Shown one piece after another: positions 52,829 to 61,857 of a DNA stretch of 64,000 nucleotides; position 1 is the first letter of the stretch, and every line of letters starts with the position of its first letter. The translations under genes were made by a program, and so were the position numbers. Under the pieces are notes generated by a model. The model saw only the letters and a list, made by a program, of their open reading frames with translations. It searched no databases and was not told the origin of the DNA. The stretch is from NCBI GenBank assembly GCA_038146865.1, contig JAYQSL010000002.1, positions 558,001 through 622,000 of the forward strand. The letters are read 5' to 3'. Source of the stretch: GCA-2709075 sp038146865 (GTDB taxonomy: Bacteria; Pseudomonadota; Alphaproteobacteria; MPNO01; UBA2964).

Positions 52829-53296
52829 ATGGCTTTTTCAGTTCGCAGAGTTGTAACTGGTCACGATGAGCATAATAAAGCTGTTGTCCTCATTGATGAG
52901 GAAACGACTAACGGCTTAACTAAAAGACCCGGGCAGCAATCAACAGTTGTGTGGGCTACAGATCGGGAAACCCCCGACCTTTCGCAATTATGTGATATCT
53001 CACATGGTGTCCAGCAAACCACCGTACCAAATGGTAGCGTTTGTCGGATTTCGCGTTTTGATCCTGGCGTCTCACCTCGTATGCACAGAACAGAAAGCAT
53101 TGACTATGCCATTATCTTATCAGGTGAATTAGACATGGAGCTTGATTATGGGAAGATTACCAAACTGAAGGCGGGTGATGTGGTTGTTCAGCGTGGAACA
53201 TTACACAATTGGCAAAATAATGGGACAGAGCCTTGCTATGTCGCCTTTATCCTAATATCCGCGCCCTTACCCGAAGGGCTTGATGCCGAAGGATAA
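52829..53296 (+). CDS. cupin-domain protein, paralog
   Basis: 155-residue single-cupin protein, a shorter paralog of the 43.1-43.7 kb protein. It shares RRVVTGHDEHNKAVV at the start and RMHRTESIDYAIILSGELDMELDYG with the metal-binding His, then GDVVVQRGTLHNWQNNG. The shorter N-terminal insertion is the main difference. It is located between the ADH and FAH genes of one operon. The function is probably an isomerase or metal-dependent oxygenase step; not known. GGAGAA precedes the ATG. Confidence 0.86.
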   Translation: MAFSVRRVVTGHDEHNKAVVLIDEETTNGLTKRPGQQSTVVWATDRETPDLSQLCDISHGVQQTTVPNGSVCRISRFDPGVSPRMHRTESIDYAIILSGELDMELDYGKITKLKAGDVVVQRGTLHNWQNNGTEPCYVAFILISAPLPEGLDAEG

Positions 53297-53349
53297 AATG
53301 CCTGCCATAATATGCGGTCGGTAATTCTATAAAATTCGAACGGACTGAA

Positions 53350-54327
53350 ATGAAACTAGCATCTTTAAAATCGGGGCGCGACGGTCGTCTCATTGTTGTA
53401 AGTGACGATCTCTCATCTTATTTAGAGGTTGACGACATTACCCCAACGCTCCAAATGGCCCTAGAAAACTGGGAAAATGTTGAGCCTAAATTACGAGACC
53501 GTTATGCGTCTCTATGTTCAGACCCCAAAGCTACTGCAAAGAAATTTGACGCGACTTTGTGCGCCGCACCATTGCCTCGCGCATACCATTGGGTCGACGG
53601 GAGTGTTTATCTGAACCACATGAAACTTGTGCGCCAATCTCGCGGAGCAAAAATGCCCGATAGCTTTCTTGAAGAGCCCCTAGTTTACCAAGGAGGATCT
53701 GACATACTAATTGGAGCGAGAGAGCCAATCTTAGCGGATGACGAGAGTTGGGGTATAGATTTAGAAGCCGAAATTGCTGTCATTACTGACGATGTGCCTG
53801 CTGGTACATCAGCAAATGAGGCGCCGCAACACATCAAACTTGTGCTTATCGCTAACGATATTTCGCTCAGAAACCTAATCCCTGGAGAGCTAAGCAAAGG
53901 GTTTGGCTTTTACCAATCCAAGCCCCCGACCTCCTTTTCGCCAGTGGCCGTCACACCTGACGCACTGGGAGATGCTTGGGATGGAACCAAGCTCCATGGG
54001 GCGGTAAATGTTTCAATCAACGGGCAGAAACTTGGGAACCCCGACGCCGGCACGGACATGTATTTTGATTTCGCTCAGCTAATTGAGCATGTGACAAAGA
54101 CCAGACCGCTCGGTTCAGGCACAATAATAGGCTCAGGAACTATTTCAAATGAAGATCGCTCGAGAGGCTCTTGCTGCCTCGCAGAAGTCCGGACGATCGA
54201 GACCATCGAAACCGGTTCTCCCAAAACACCTTACATGTCTTTCGGAGATAAGGTGGCAATCGATATGTTTGATGCCTTTGGAAATTCAATATTTGGGAAG
54301 ATCGAGCAGGTAGTCCAGCCGCGCTGA
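53350..54327 (+). CDS. fumarylacetoacetate hydrolase (FAH) family protein
   Basis: 325-residue FAH-superfamily enzyme hydrolysing C-C bonds of beta-diketones or acting as a dehydratase or decarboxylase. The divalent-metal ligands are the acidic residues of GIDLEAEIAVITDD and the preceding EEPLVYQGGSD; the substrate loop SFSPVAVTPDALGDAW and GSGTIIGSGTISNED are the family core. It is the last gene of the ADH-cupin-FAH operon, in line with breakdown of a small oxo-acid. The glyS terminator region lies directly downstream. Confidence 0.92.
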   Translation: MKLASLKSGRDGRLIVVSDDLSSYLEVDDITPTLQMALENWENVEPKLRDRYASLCSDPKATAKKFDATLCAAPLPRAYHWVDGSVYLNHMKLVRQSRGAKMPDSFLEEPLVYQGGSDILIGAREPILADDESWGIDLEAEIAVITDDVPAGTSANEAPQHIKLVLIANDISLRNLIPGELSKGFGFYQSKPPTSFSPVAVTPDALGDAWDGTKLHGAVNVSINGQKLGNPDAGTDMYFDFAQLIEHVTKTRPLGSGTIIGSGTISNEDRSRGSCCLAEVRTIETIETGSPKTPYMSFGDKVAIDMFDAFGNSIFGKIEQVVQPR

Positions 54328-54330
54328 GTA

Positions 54331-54356
54331 ATATAAAACACTTCTGACTGAAGTGT
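54331..54356 (-). terminator. intrinsic terminator after glyS
   Basis: A 7-bp stem (ACACTTC and GAAGTGT, loop of 5) whose coding-strand 3' flank is T-rich (TTTTATAT, plus bases 54331-54337), 18 bases beyond the glyS stop. This order of hairpin then T-tract fits termination of the minus-strand glyQ-glyS transcript. It also lies within the 46-base gap between the convergent FAH and glyS genes. Confidence 0.6.
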
Positions 54357-54373
54357 GGGCAGCTAACGCCTCT

Positions 54374-56473
54374 TTAACCCTCTATCTTCCCAAACGAAGC
54401 TACGCGCCCAAGCAAGGATCTAAAACTGGAGAGCAACCTCAATCTATTCTCACGAATATTTTTTTGATCAGCGTTGACTGTGACGTTATCAAAGAATAGG
54501 TCCACCGGCTCGCGGAGACCAGACATATGAGCCATAGCGGTGGTGAAATCTTCATTAAGTAGCGCTTGGTCAACGGCCACAGCCGCCTTTTCAATCGCTT
54601 CAGCCAGGCTTCGTTCAGACGTTTCCACCAAAACCTCAGAAGTGATGAGGCCATCAAAGCTGACGCCCTCTTTTTTCTCCTCGATTTCAACTATGTTGGT
54701 CGCCCTTCGATAACCAGCCAACAGATTTTTTCCATCCTCAGTGTCAAGAAAACTCTGAAGCGCATTAACTCGGGAGACAATGCGAAATAAATCATCTTCG
54801 TTCTTTAGGGCAAAGACCGCATCTATTAAGTCATGCCTGACACCCTGAGAACGCAGGTGCACCTTCAAACGATCTGAAAAGAAAGAGAGAAGATCTTTGC
54901 ATGTCCCATCGTCATTAGTCTCGGAAAATTGAGCTAAAATCTCTCCGTCTGCGGCAGGTTTTCTGTATTGTTCCCGAGCCATCAAAAATATTTCGTTCAA
55001 GGGCAGCCGCAATTTGTTCTCCAGTATCATTCGGATGATACCAAGCGCCGCCCTGCGGAGCCCAAAGGGATCTCTAGAGCCTGTTGGTTTTTCATTGACC
55101 CCAAAAAATCCAACTAATGTGTCTAGTTTGTCCGATATCGAGATTGTCAAACTGATACGATCATTTGGACAGGCGTCATTTGGACCCGCAGGTGAATAAT
55201 GTTCGGCAATTGCGCTCGCGACATCTTCATGTTCGCCACCAGCCAAGGCGTAGTAGCGCCCCATTATTCCTTGGAGCGAGGCAAATTCTCCTACCATTCC
55301 CGAAACCAAGTCTGCCTTGCATAGCTGCGCCGCTTTTTTTGCTTTTTCCGCGTCAGCGTCCAACAAAGGACTAAGCGCTAGAGCCAAACCTTCCAAGCGT
55401 TTCACCTTATTGGACAGAGAACCTAATTTTTCATGGAAAATCATCCCATTTAAACGAGGTAATAACGTTTCAAGCTTTTGCCTTCGATCTTGATCCCAGA
55501 AGAATTTGGCATCAGACAGGCGTGCCCGCAAAACCCTCTCATTCCCGGAAACAACGGCTTTGCCTCCATCATCGGGATCGATGTTCGCTACCACCACAAA
55601 ATACGGAGCTAGACCTCCATCATTTTTTTTAACCGAAAAGTATTTTTGATGGGACTTCATCGAAGTCATCAAAACCTCATCCGGGAGATCCATAAATTCT
55701 GGATCGATTCGACCAAGCATTGGCACCGGCCATTCCACAAGGCCTGACACTTCCGACAACAAGGCAGGGTCAGAAACGATCGAACAACCGAGGGCTGAGA
55801 CAAGTTTTTCCGCCCCTTCTAAAATCGTTTTTTGGCGCCTCTCTGTGTCTAATATAACCCTCGCTTGATTGAGTGACTTTTCGTAATCATCAAAAAATTT
55901 AACCCCGAAAGGGTTTGGAGAATAAAATCGATGCCCCCAGCTTTGCCCAATAGAAGAGACGTCATTTTCTAGTTCAATGGGAACTGGTTCACCGTCTAGA
56001 ATACACATGACATTTTTTAGCGGCCGGACCCAACGGAGACTGCCCTTCCCCCAACGCATCGACTTCTGCCACGGAAACTTAGAAATAACGCTTGGCAAAA
56101 TTTCTTTTATTAGATCGCATGTTGTCCGGCCTTTTTTATCTATGGTTGCAAACCAGAACTCACCTTTACCCGCCGTCCTAATCTCGCATTCTTCGCGCGT
56201 TAGATTATTGGCCTTTAAGAAGCCTTCCAGAGCGTTCACCGGTGCATCACGCCTCGGTCCACGCCTCTCTTCTTTTATATCGGGTTGTGCATGCGGAAGT
56301 CCATCGACAACAAGCGTGATTCTCCTCGGTGTTGCGTACGAAGCACAAGTATCAAAGCTTAACGATGCCTCTTTCAGAGATCCACATATCAGGTCACGCA
56401 AGGCAGCCGATCCCTGCGACTGCATTCTCGCGGGTATTTCTTCCGAAAAAAGTTCAATTAGGAGTTGAGGCAT
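54374..56473 (-). CDS. glyS: glycyl-tRNA synthetase beta subunit
   Basis: 699-residue beta chain of the bacterial alpha2beta2 glycyl-tRNA synthetase. It starts LLIELFSEEIPARMQ, the standard GlyS N-terminus, and contains LEGLALALSPLLDADAEKAKKAAQLCKADLVSGMVGEF, the HD-like domain segment, plus DPFGLRRAALGIIRM. The C-terminal tRNA-binding domain ends VDLFFDNVTVNADQKNIRENRLRLL. The gene lies 11 bases after glyQ and precedes a terminator hairpin. A clear housekeeping gene; the pair is charged with loading tRNA-Gly. Confidence 0.97.
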   Translation of the reverse strand: MPQLLIELFSEEIPARMQSQGSAALRDLICGSLKEASLSFDTCASYATPRRITLVVDGLPHAQPDIKEERRGPRRDAPVNALEGFLKANNLTREECEIRTAGKGEFWFATIDKKGRTTCDLIKEILPSVISKFPWQKSMRWGKGSLRWVRPLKNVMCILDGEPVPIELENDVSSIGQSWGHRFYSPNPFGVKFFDDYEKSLNQARVILDTERRQKTILEGAEKLVSALGCSIVSDPALLSEVSGLVEWPVPMLGRIDPEFMDLPDEVLMTSMKSHQKYFSVKKNDGGLAPYFVVVANIDPDDGGKAVVSGNERVLRARLSDAKFFWDQDRRQKLETLLPRLNGMIFHEKLGSLSNKVKRLEGLALALSPLLDADAEKAKKAAQLCKADLVSGMVGEFASLQGIMGRYYALAGGEHEDVASAIAEHYSPAGPNDACPNDRISLTISISDKLDTLVGFFGVNEKPTGSRDPFGLRRAALGIIRMILENKLRLPLNEIFLMAREQYRKPAADGEILAQFSETNDDGTCKDLLSFFSDRLKVHLRSQGVRHDLIDAVFALKNEDDLFRIVSRVNALQSFLDTEDGKNLLAGYRRATNIVEIEEKKEGVSFDGLITSEVLVETSERSLAEAIEKAAVAVDQALLNEDFTTAMAHMSGLREPVDLFFDNVTVNADQKNIRENRLRLLSSFRSLLGRVASFGKIEG

Positions 56474-56484
56474 AAAGGTTATCC

Positions 56485-57354
56485 TTATTTCCGGCTTTCA
56501 AGCCAGGCTTCGCAGCAACCCTTGGCCAAAGCTCTAACCCGGGCAATAAAAGCCGCCCTCTCAGTCACACTGACTGCTCCCCTTGCATCCAATAGATTAA
56601 AAAGATGGCTGGACTTAATACACTGGTCGTAGGCCGGGAGTGCCAGCTTACGTTCTAAAAGGTTGGCGCATTCGAGTTCCGCATCTTCGAAATGTTCCCG
56701 CAATCGATCTGTATTCGCATGTTCAAAGTTAAACGCGGAAAATTCTCTCTCAGATTGGTGGAAGACGTCCCTGTAACTGACACCAGAGCCATTAAAATCT
56801 AAATCATAGACGTTTTCTACACCCTGGATATACATCGCAAGCCGTTCCAAGCCATATGTCAACTCAACAGCAACCGGGTTACATTCTATACCACCAACCT
56901 GCTGAAAATAGGTGAACTGAGTGACCTCCATGCCGTCACACCAAACTTCCCAACCCAGCCCTGCTGCGCCTAGAGTTGGACTTTCCCAATCATCCTCGAC
57001 AAACCTTATGTCATGCTTCAGCGGATCAATACCCAAAGCCCCCAAACTTTCCAAATAAAGCGCTTGGCTGTCTGCCGGCGACGGTTTTAAAATAACCTGA
57101 TATTGGTAGTAGTGCTGCAGGCGATTGGGATTTTCCCCATATCGCCCGTCCGCGGGCCTCCGCGAGGGTTGGACATACGCTGCTTTCCAGTGCTCTGGTC
57201 CCAAAGCGCGTAACGTAGTCGCTGGGTGAAAGGTCCCCGCGCCGACCTCTAAGTCGTAAGGTTGCAAAATTACGCAGCCTTTTGCGCTCCAAAAGTGATG
57301 GAGACGTAGGATCAAATTCTGGAACGAGTTTTCAGTTTTTGCAGATGCTGGCAT
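56485..57354 (-). CDS. glyQ: glycyl-tRNA synthetase alpha subunit
   Basis: 289-residue alpha chain. The class II catalytic core is recognised in SFQNLILRLHHFWSAKGCVILQPYDLEVGAGTFHPATTLRALGPE-type order: motif 2-like AAYVQPSRRPADGRYGENPNRLQHYYQYQV follows, with the motif 3 region TYGLERLAMYIQGV. Length is normal for GlyQ. It lies between a small membrane-protein gene (87-base gap) and glyS. No T-box is present, as expected in a Gram-negative. Confidence 0.97.
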   Translation of the reverse strand: MPASAKTENSFQNLILRLHHFWSAKGCVILQPYDLEVGAGTFHPATTLRALGPEHWKAAYVQPSRRPADGRYGENPNRLQHYYQYQVILKPSPADSQALYLESLGALGIDPLKHDIRFVEDDWESPTLGAAGLGWEVWCDGMEVTQFTYFQQVGGIECNPVAVELTYGLERLAMYIQGVENVYDLDFNGSGVSYRDVFHQSEREFSAFNFEHANTDRLREHFEDAELECANLLERKLALPAYDQCIKSSHLFNLLDARGAVSVTERAAFIARVRALAKGCCEAWLESRK

Positions 57355-57441
57355 TCGTTGGTTCTAGTCAACAATAGTTGCTGGGACAACCTAATTACGG
57401 CTTCTTGTCGGGTCAAGAAATCTTGAGTTACCGAGACAAAT

Positions 57442-57636
57442 TTAAGTGTGAGGACATTTGGGGTCCAAACAATCAGCATTCATAGCGACAATGTAAACGC
57501 CGCATACGTCGCACCTCTGTCCTTCAAACTCAAGGTTTTTAGGAACTTCTTTTGGTTTTCTTATGGAGGAGATAAAACGAAAACCTAAGAGCACAGCGAC
57601 GATAATTAAGGCTAATACAACAAGCTTAAAAAGCAT
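57442..57636 (-). CDS. small membrane-anchored zinc-ribbon-like protein
   Basis: 64 residues with an N-terminal transmembrane helix (1-19), then a short charged stretch and a C-terminal cluster CDVC...CLDPKCPHT with four cysteines in two pairs. It resembles the PP0621-type small proteins that follow S49 peptidase and trmN6-type genes in alphaproteobacteria. The stop is 87 bases before glyQ and it begins 3 bases after the S49 peptidase gene. Function unknown; probable zinc binding by the cysteines. Confidence 0.82.
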   Translation of the reverse strand: MLFKLVVLALIIVAVLLGFRFISSIRKPKEVPKNLEFEGQRCDVCGVYIVAMNADCLDPKCPHT

Positions 57637-57639
57637 GAC

Positions 57640-58491
57640 TCAGAGTCCGAAGCGTTTCCAAACCGACCATTCCTCGAGAGCGGAAAAAAGGACCAAGGTT
57701 TTCTGATATAAACGTGCTTCGCCCCTTCCTAGAAACCTTTTAAAAGGGCTTGGTTTATTGCCAACCAACTTGAACTTTGTCTTCTCGCCCAACCTTTTTT
57801 TCATAACCGTCCTGAGATCGCCCAACCCATCGATCAATCCTAACCCTTCGGCACTTTTTCCGGTCCAGATATCGCCTTCGAATAGCTCCTCACCTTCCGA
57901 TTTAAGCTTTTCGCCTCGGCGATCCTTTACGTAGTTTTTAAAACTCTCATGGATTTCATTCTGCAGCGAGGTGAGTTTTTCCACCTCTTCGGGTTTCTCT
58001 AACTGAAAAGGATCAAGGATGGCCTTGCTCTTTCCCGCACTATGGACCCTCCGCTCAACCCCAATTTTTTTGATGGCCTCCACAAATCCAAAACCAGATG
58101 AGATTACTCCAATAGACCCGATAATCGAGTTTTCATCGGCAAATATTTCATCGGCTGCGCAAGCCAGCCAATAGCCACCGCTGGCTGCGACATCCTCTAC
58201 AAAAGCGTATACGGGAATGTCTTTCTCTGCTGACAGGGCTCGGATATGGCCCGCTATCAAAGAAGATTGAACTGGTGACCCTCCAGGCGAATTAACAGAC
58301 AAAGCAACAGCTTTCAACCGCTTTGTCGAGAAAGCCTTCTCAATCGTTTTCTCAAGGCCACTTTGCGTGAGCCCGCCGGAACCTATCGCGCCCACGCGTC
58401 CAATCACGCCGTGTAATCGTAGTACCGACACGACAGGATCTGGATTTCGAAAACGTTTAAGGGGTAAAAATTTTAGCAAAGCATCAATCAT
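57640..58491 (-). CDS. S49 family signal peptide peptidase (SppA/SohB-like)
   Basis: Serine/lysine dyad peptidase of 283 residues with the ClpP-like fold. The nucleophile Ser (about residue 104) lies in VAASGGYWLACAADEIF, the general-base Lys in SAGKSKAI, and the first oxyanion segment is VNSPGGSP. Short N-terminus without a strong membrane helix, so it may be cytoplasmic or peripheral. I take ATG 58491; a TTG at 58506 with AAGGGA before it is an alternative adding five residues. It lies between trmN6 and the small membrane-protein gene, as in related genomes. Confidence 0.9.
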   Translation of the reverse strand: MIDALLKFLPLKRFRNPDPVVSVLRLHGVIGRVGAIGSGGLTQSGLEKTIEKAFSTKRLKAVALSVNSPGGSPVQSSLIAGHIRALSAEKDIPVYAFVEDVAASGGYWLACAADEIFADENSIIGSIGVISSGFGFVEAIKKIGVERRVHSAGKSKAILDPFQLEKPEEVEKLTSLQNEIHESFKNYVKDRRGEKLKSEGEELFEGDIWTGKSAEGLGLIDGLGDLRTVMKKRLGEKTKFKLVGNKPSPFKRFLGRGEARLYQKTLVLFSALEEWSVWKRFGL

Positions 58492-58536
58492 AGAGTAACA
58501 ATACAATTAGTCCCTTAAAGGACCAAATCCCAAATT

Positions 58537-59319
58537 TTAAAAATCCAAACTTGATCCACCCTTCAAGACCGCTTCACACGCCGATGTATAGCTACCATCT
58601 TCCTGGTGAAGCACCAGACCAGGCAGCAGTGTCATCGGTGTTTTTACTCCTTTTCGAGCCCTCACCAGAACGCGTTTGGCCGGCCTCCCGGGCTTTGGCC
58701 ATAAGGGGAAAACTCTAATATCCCCGAATTCTAGCATAAGGGCCGCAATCGCCAGGTGTAGTTTGTCAGCGCGCCAGACCAGTGTGAGAGTTCCTTTTCT
58801 TTTTAGCTGAAGATGAATTCCTGCAATCCAATCACTGAAATCCGTCGTGCCGAAAGTTTTAGCTATTGCAGTTTCGGTTTGATTTGGGACCCTTCCCTCA
58901 TTTGTCCCCAGAAACGGAGGGTTTGCCATTGCATGATCAAATGGACCTCTTAGCATCGGAGGGGGAGGACCTCCGATATCGCCAATCATTACTTTAACCT
59001 TTTTCTGGAGTTGGTTTAGCCTGATGTTATGGCCGGCAAGAGTGACCATATTGGGCTGAATTTCTATGCCAGTAATTTCGCTCGATGGCACTCGGTGGCC
59101 GAGACATATTGCCGCAGCGCCATTCCCACTACCCGCCTCAAAGATACGGTGACCACCTGCCGCGGGTACTGAGGCCGCCATCAACACCGTATCAATAGTA
59201 GCCCGGAACCCGTCTTTCGGCTGGCAGATTTGGATTGAACCTCCAAGTAAGTAATCCTCTGTTAGGCTGCCATCCTCCCAGCCCGCTAACCTATTGGTAT
59301 TTAAAGCTTTATCCGCCAA
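58537..59319 (-). CDS. tRNA1(Val) (adenine(37)-N6)-methyltransferase-like (TrmN6)
   Basis: SAM-dependent N6-methyltransferase of 260 residues. Motif I is FEAGSGNGAAA (60-70), the SAM acid is in TGIEIQP, and the catalytic NPPF lies at 133-136. It matches TrmN6/YfiC, which methylates A37 of tRNA-Val. In the same operon as S49 peptidase and DUF2007, a conserved alphaproteobacterial order. The start overlaps the DUF2007 gene by 11 bases. Confidence 0.9.
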   Translation of the reverse strand: MADKALNTNRLAGWEDGSLTEDYLLGGSIQICQPKDGFRATIDTVLMAASVPAAGGHRIFEAGSGNGAAAICLGHRVPSSEITGIEIQPNMVTLAGHNIRLNQLQKKVKVMIGDIGGPPPPMLRGPFDHAMANPPFLGTNEGRVPNQTETAIAKTFGTTDFSDWIAGIHLQLKRKGTLTLVWRADKLHLAIAALMLEFGDIRVFPLWPKPGRPAKRVLVRARKGVKTPMTLLPGLVLHQEDGSYTSACEAVLKGGSSLDF

Positions 59320-59530
59320 GATGTTTGCCTTCGCCTGCCTCCATTAATACGTTTTTAGCGGCTCTAAAATCAAGATCAGCAACAACTAACCTGCGGGGGA
59401 TAGCTCCGGCACTGCCCTCAAGAATACTGGTGTGCGTATCAAAAATATTGGAGCCAATTCCGGCGTCGGTCAGCAAAGCCTGAAGCCAAGATAACAGCAC
59501 CGGGTCATTTGTTCTGACAAGCTCTTTCAT
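59309..59530 (-). CDS. DUF2007 domain protein
   Basis: Short protein of 73 residues of the DUF2007 (putative signal-transducing) family. It starts MKELVRTNDPVLLSWLQALLTDAGI and contains FDTHTSILEGS and PRRLVVADLDFRAAKNVL, the family core. I start at ATG 59530, with AGAGAG before it, instead of the further upstream ATG at 59602, which would overlap the promoter region of ispB. It is the first gene of the DUF2007-trmN6-S49-glyQS cluster, divergent from ispB, and overlaps trmN6 by 11 bases. Confidence 0.87.
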   Translation of the reverse strand: MKELVRTNDPVLLSWLQALLTDAGIGSNIFDTHTSILEGSAGAIPRRLVVADLDFRAAKNVLMEAGEGKHLGG

Positions 59531-59623
59531 TCTGCTCTCTGCAAGATATAAGTACCAGTATTCTACCACCACAGCTCTTGGCGAAAACTTGTGCCAAGAC
59601 AACGCAACCGAAAGAGATCAATT

Positions 59624-60646
59624 TTGGCCATCATAGTCAATCTGGACGAAAAGCGAGAAGAAAACCTTAAGCCCTCTCTCAATAGACTTTTTGATCTTAC
59701 GAAGGCTGATATAGAGACGGTGAATGCCGTTATCATGAAACAGATGCAAAGCCCGGTAATGCTTATTCCTCAGCTCGCCGGGCATATCATCGCGGCTGGT
59801 GGAAAACGCCTTCGACCTATGCTCACATTAAGCTCAGCTAGGTTATGTGGTTATCAGGGAGACAGGCATATCAGCTTAGCGGCCTGTGTCGAATTCATCC
59901 ACACTGCCACTTTACTCCATGACGACGTCGTCGATGAGAGCGATTTACGTCGCGGCATGGCGACGGCAAATACAGTTTGGGGCAACAAATCAAGCGTGCT
60001 CGTCGGAGATTTTTTATTTTCTCGTGCCTTTGAATTGATGGTTGCTGATGGATCATTGGAAGTCCTAAAAATATTGTCCAATGCTTCTGCTGTAATTGCA
60101 GAGGGAGAGGTTCACCAACTCGTGACGGCCAATGATACTGACACAACCGAGAGTGACTATCTGGAGGTTATCGGTTCCAAAACAGCGAAGCTTTTTGCGG
60201 CCGCGACGGAGATTGGTCCGGTAATTGCCGAGCGCTCAGATCAAGAGCGTTTAGCTCTAGAAGCGTTCGGTCATAATATTGGAATGGCCTTCCAACTGAT
60301 TGACGACGTCCTAGATTATTCGGCGCCCCAAGCCACCCTTGGCAAGACCGTAGGAGATGATTTTAGGGACGGGAAAATTACCTTGCCGGTGGTACTTGCC
60401 TTCCGTGCAGCCGATGACCAAGGCAAGGCGTTTTGGAGGCGAACACTCGAGGACATGGAGCAAAAGAAAGGTGACCTGAAACGCGCCACACAAATGTTGG
60501 AAACAAGCGGTGCGATTAGAGCTACTATAGAGCGTGCACGCGAATACGGAGCGAAAGCTCGCGGCAACCTCGACATATTTTCAGAAAGCCCTCACAAGCG
60601 GGCTCTCATTGAAGCCATCGATTTTGCGGTAAATCGGTCGTACTGA
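59624..60646 (+). CDS. ispB: polyprenyl (octaprenyl) diphosphate synthase
   Basis: Long-chain trans-prenyltransferase of about 340 residues making the ubiquinone side chain precursor. The two aspartate-rich motifs are LLHDDVVDESD and FQLIDDVLDYSA; the latter is followed by the typical KTVGDDFRDGKITLPV. AAGGKRLRP is the IPP-binding motif. Start codon uncertain: TTG 59624 (with AAAGAGAT upstream) or GTG 59591. It is divergent from the DUF2007 operon and single. Its downstream convergent neighbour is the split ThDP enzyme, with a hairpin in the 55-base gap. Confidence 0.95.
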   Translation: MAIIVNLDEKREENLKPSLNRLFDLTKADIETVNAVIMKQMQSPVMLIPQLAGHIIAAGGKRLRPMLTLSSARLCGYQGDRHISLAACVEFIHTATLLHDDVVDESDLRRGMATANTVWGNKSSVLVGDFLFSRAFELMVADGSLEVLKILSNASAVIAEGEVHQLVTANDTDTTESDYLEVIGSKTAKLFAAATEIGPVIAERSDQERLALEAFGHNIGMAFQLIDDVLDYSAPQATLGKTVGDDFRDGKITLPVVLAFRAADDQGKAFWRRTLEDMEQKKGDLKRATQMLETSGAIRATIERAREYGAKARGNLDIFSESPHKRALIEAIDFAVNRSY

Positions 60647-60701
60647 TCTACTCGGGGCCAGCTGTTTCTTGCCGCATCCTAAAGGCAAGAAAAAACCGAG
60701 A

Positions 60702-61298
60702 TTATTCAACTTGAGACTGACGCGCCTCGAAGCCAGACTTAAAAATTTGGCGGCGCTGGATGAGGTCCCAATTTCGAGTTACTTTTGAAGGTGGCCCATT
60801 CAACACACGCGCCCAAAGAAAGCGTGGTCCCTCTCCTGATTCTATGAATGCCTTAGCCTCATTCATCTGACCTGCGGAACTGATAGTCATCACCTTTGGA
60901 ATACCCGCTCCCTCCGCCATCATGCTCAAATCTGTATAACGCGAGGTATGTCCCCATTGACCGCCGGTCTCTCCATGGCAGCCGTTATCGATACAAATGA
61001 CGGAGAGATTGGCTGGTCCCATTGAAGCTACGGTTGCCAACGAGCCTATCGCCATCATGAGCTCACCGTCTCCAGTGACACAAATAAACCTATGATCAGG
61101 AGCAGAGAGCGCTGCACCCAATGCCGTGGTGACCGCAGATCCCATGGCGCCACCCATTGCAAACACATTTTCAGACTCTCCAGTATGGGCGCAGACGTCC
61201 TTTGCTGGACCAGCGAGCCCTGTAATAAATAAATATTCATCTGGCTTTGGAAAAAGCGCTGGAATCAAGTCACGCCGATCTAGTGTGATATCTATCAT
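60702..61298 (-). CDS. ThDP-binding (PP-domain) subunit of a split decarboxylase (ComE/sulfopyruvate decarboxylase beta-like)
   Basis: 198-residue C-terminal half of a ThDP enzyme. The ThDP/Mg motif is complete: GDG at 76-78 (VTGDGELMM) and the matching Asn105 in CIDNGCHGE, about 27 residues later. Together with the preceding Pyr-domain gene it makes one two-subunit enzyme, like sulfopyruvate decarboxylase ComDE or phosphonopyruvate decarboxylase. Its start shares one base with the upstream stop (TGATG), so the two are translated together. Expected reaction is decarboxylation of a 2-oxo acid, possibly sulfo- or phosphono-substituted. Confidence 0.9.
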   Translation of the reverse strand: MIDITLDRRDLIPALFPKPDEYLFITGLAGPAKDVCAHTGESENVFAMGGAMGSAVTTALGAALSAPDHRFICVTGDGELMMAIGSLATVASMGPANLSVICIDNGCHGETGGQWGHTSRYTDLSMMAEGAGIPKVMTISSAGQMNEAKAFIESGEGPRFLWARVLNGPPSKVTRNWDLIQRRQIFKSGFEARQSQVE

Positions 61299-61834
61299 CA
61301 GTTTACCCCTCCACCAAAAGGCTTGGCACCAAGAAACCGCTGAGACAAAATTAGGGCCATCGCCTGCCCTGCTTTAAACGCACCACCTATTGCCGCATCC
61401 AGGGCGTCATCGAGATCAACATCGGTCTCGACACGAATACACCGTACACCCATCGCTTCCAGAACAGGTTCTACCGCTTGTCCCATCGGATATTGCCAAG
61501 GGTTTTGTTCCCCATAATCTCCCCGCATGGTTACGATCATCAATAACGGAAACTTTGCCCCCTCTATTAGGGCTAAGAAGTTTGGGCAATTGCCCACACC
61601 AGAGGACTGCATACAAACGACGGCTTTTTTTCCAACGAGATCGGCTCCAGCACAGATAGCTATTCCCTCCTCTTCGGAAGTCAGAAGGATTGGTCGGGTT
61701 GCATTACTCTCCTCAGCCATCTCAATTATGGCTTTATTGCCGGCGTCCGGAACATAACCAAAAAGCTCAACCCCTTCTGCGACAAGCCGATCAAATATCT
61801 TGCGCGACCAATCTTCGCGCGCTGATTTACTCAT
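61298..61834 (-). CDS. Pyr-domain subunit of a split ThDP decarboxylase (ComD/sulfopyruvate decarboxylase alpha-like)
   Basis: 178-residue N-terminal half of the ThDP enzyme. It contains GVELFGYVPDAGNKAIIE near the start, the catalytic Glu in LLTSEEEGIAICAGADLVGKKAVVCMQSSGVGN, and PNFLALIEGAKFPLLMIVTMRGD. It corresponds to ComD, whose partner ComE follows directly. Translationally coupled to that gene. The VOC-type gene lies 24 bases upstream on the same strand and may belong to the same operon. Confidence 0.9.
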   Translation of the reverse strand: MSKSAREDWSRKIFDRLVAEGVELFGYVPDAGNKAIIEMAEESNATRPILLTSEEEGIAICAGADLVGKKAVVCMQSSGVGNCPNFLALIEGAKFPLLMIVTMRGDYGEQNPWQYPMGQAVEPVLEAMGVRCIRVETDVDLDDALDAAIGGAFKAGQAMALILSQRFLGAKPFGGGVN

Positions 61835-61857
61835 AAAAGACCCTCATGTGATGAAAT

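Noticed and set aside
60665..60692. 9-bp hairpin (TTTCTTGCC / GGCAAGAAA) between ispB and the ThDP genes as a bidirectional terminator
   Set aside because: The T tract is on the 5' arm and the A tract on the 3' arm, the wrong order for intrinsic termination on either strand; may still be an RNA-processing hairpin.
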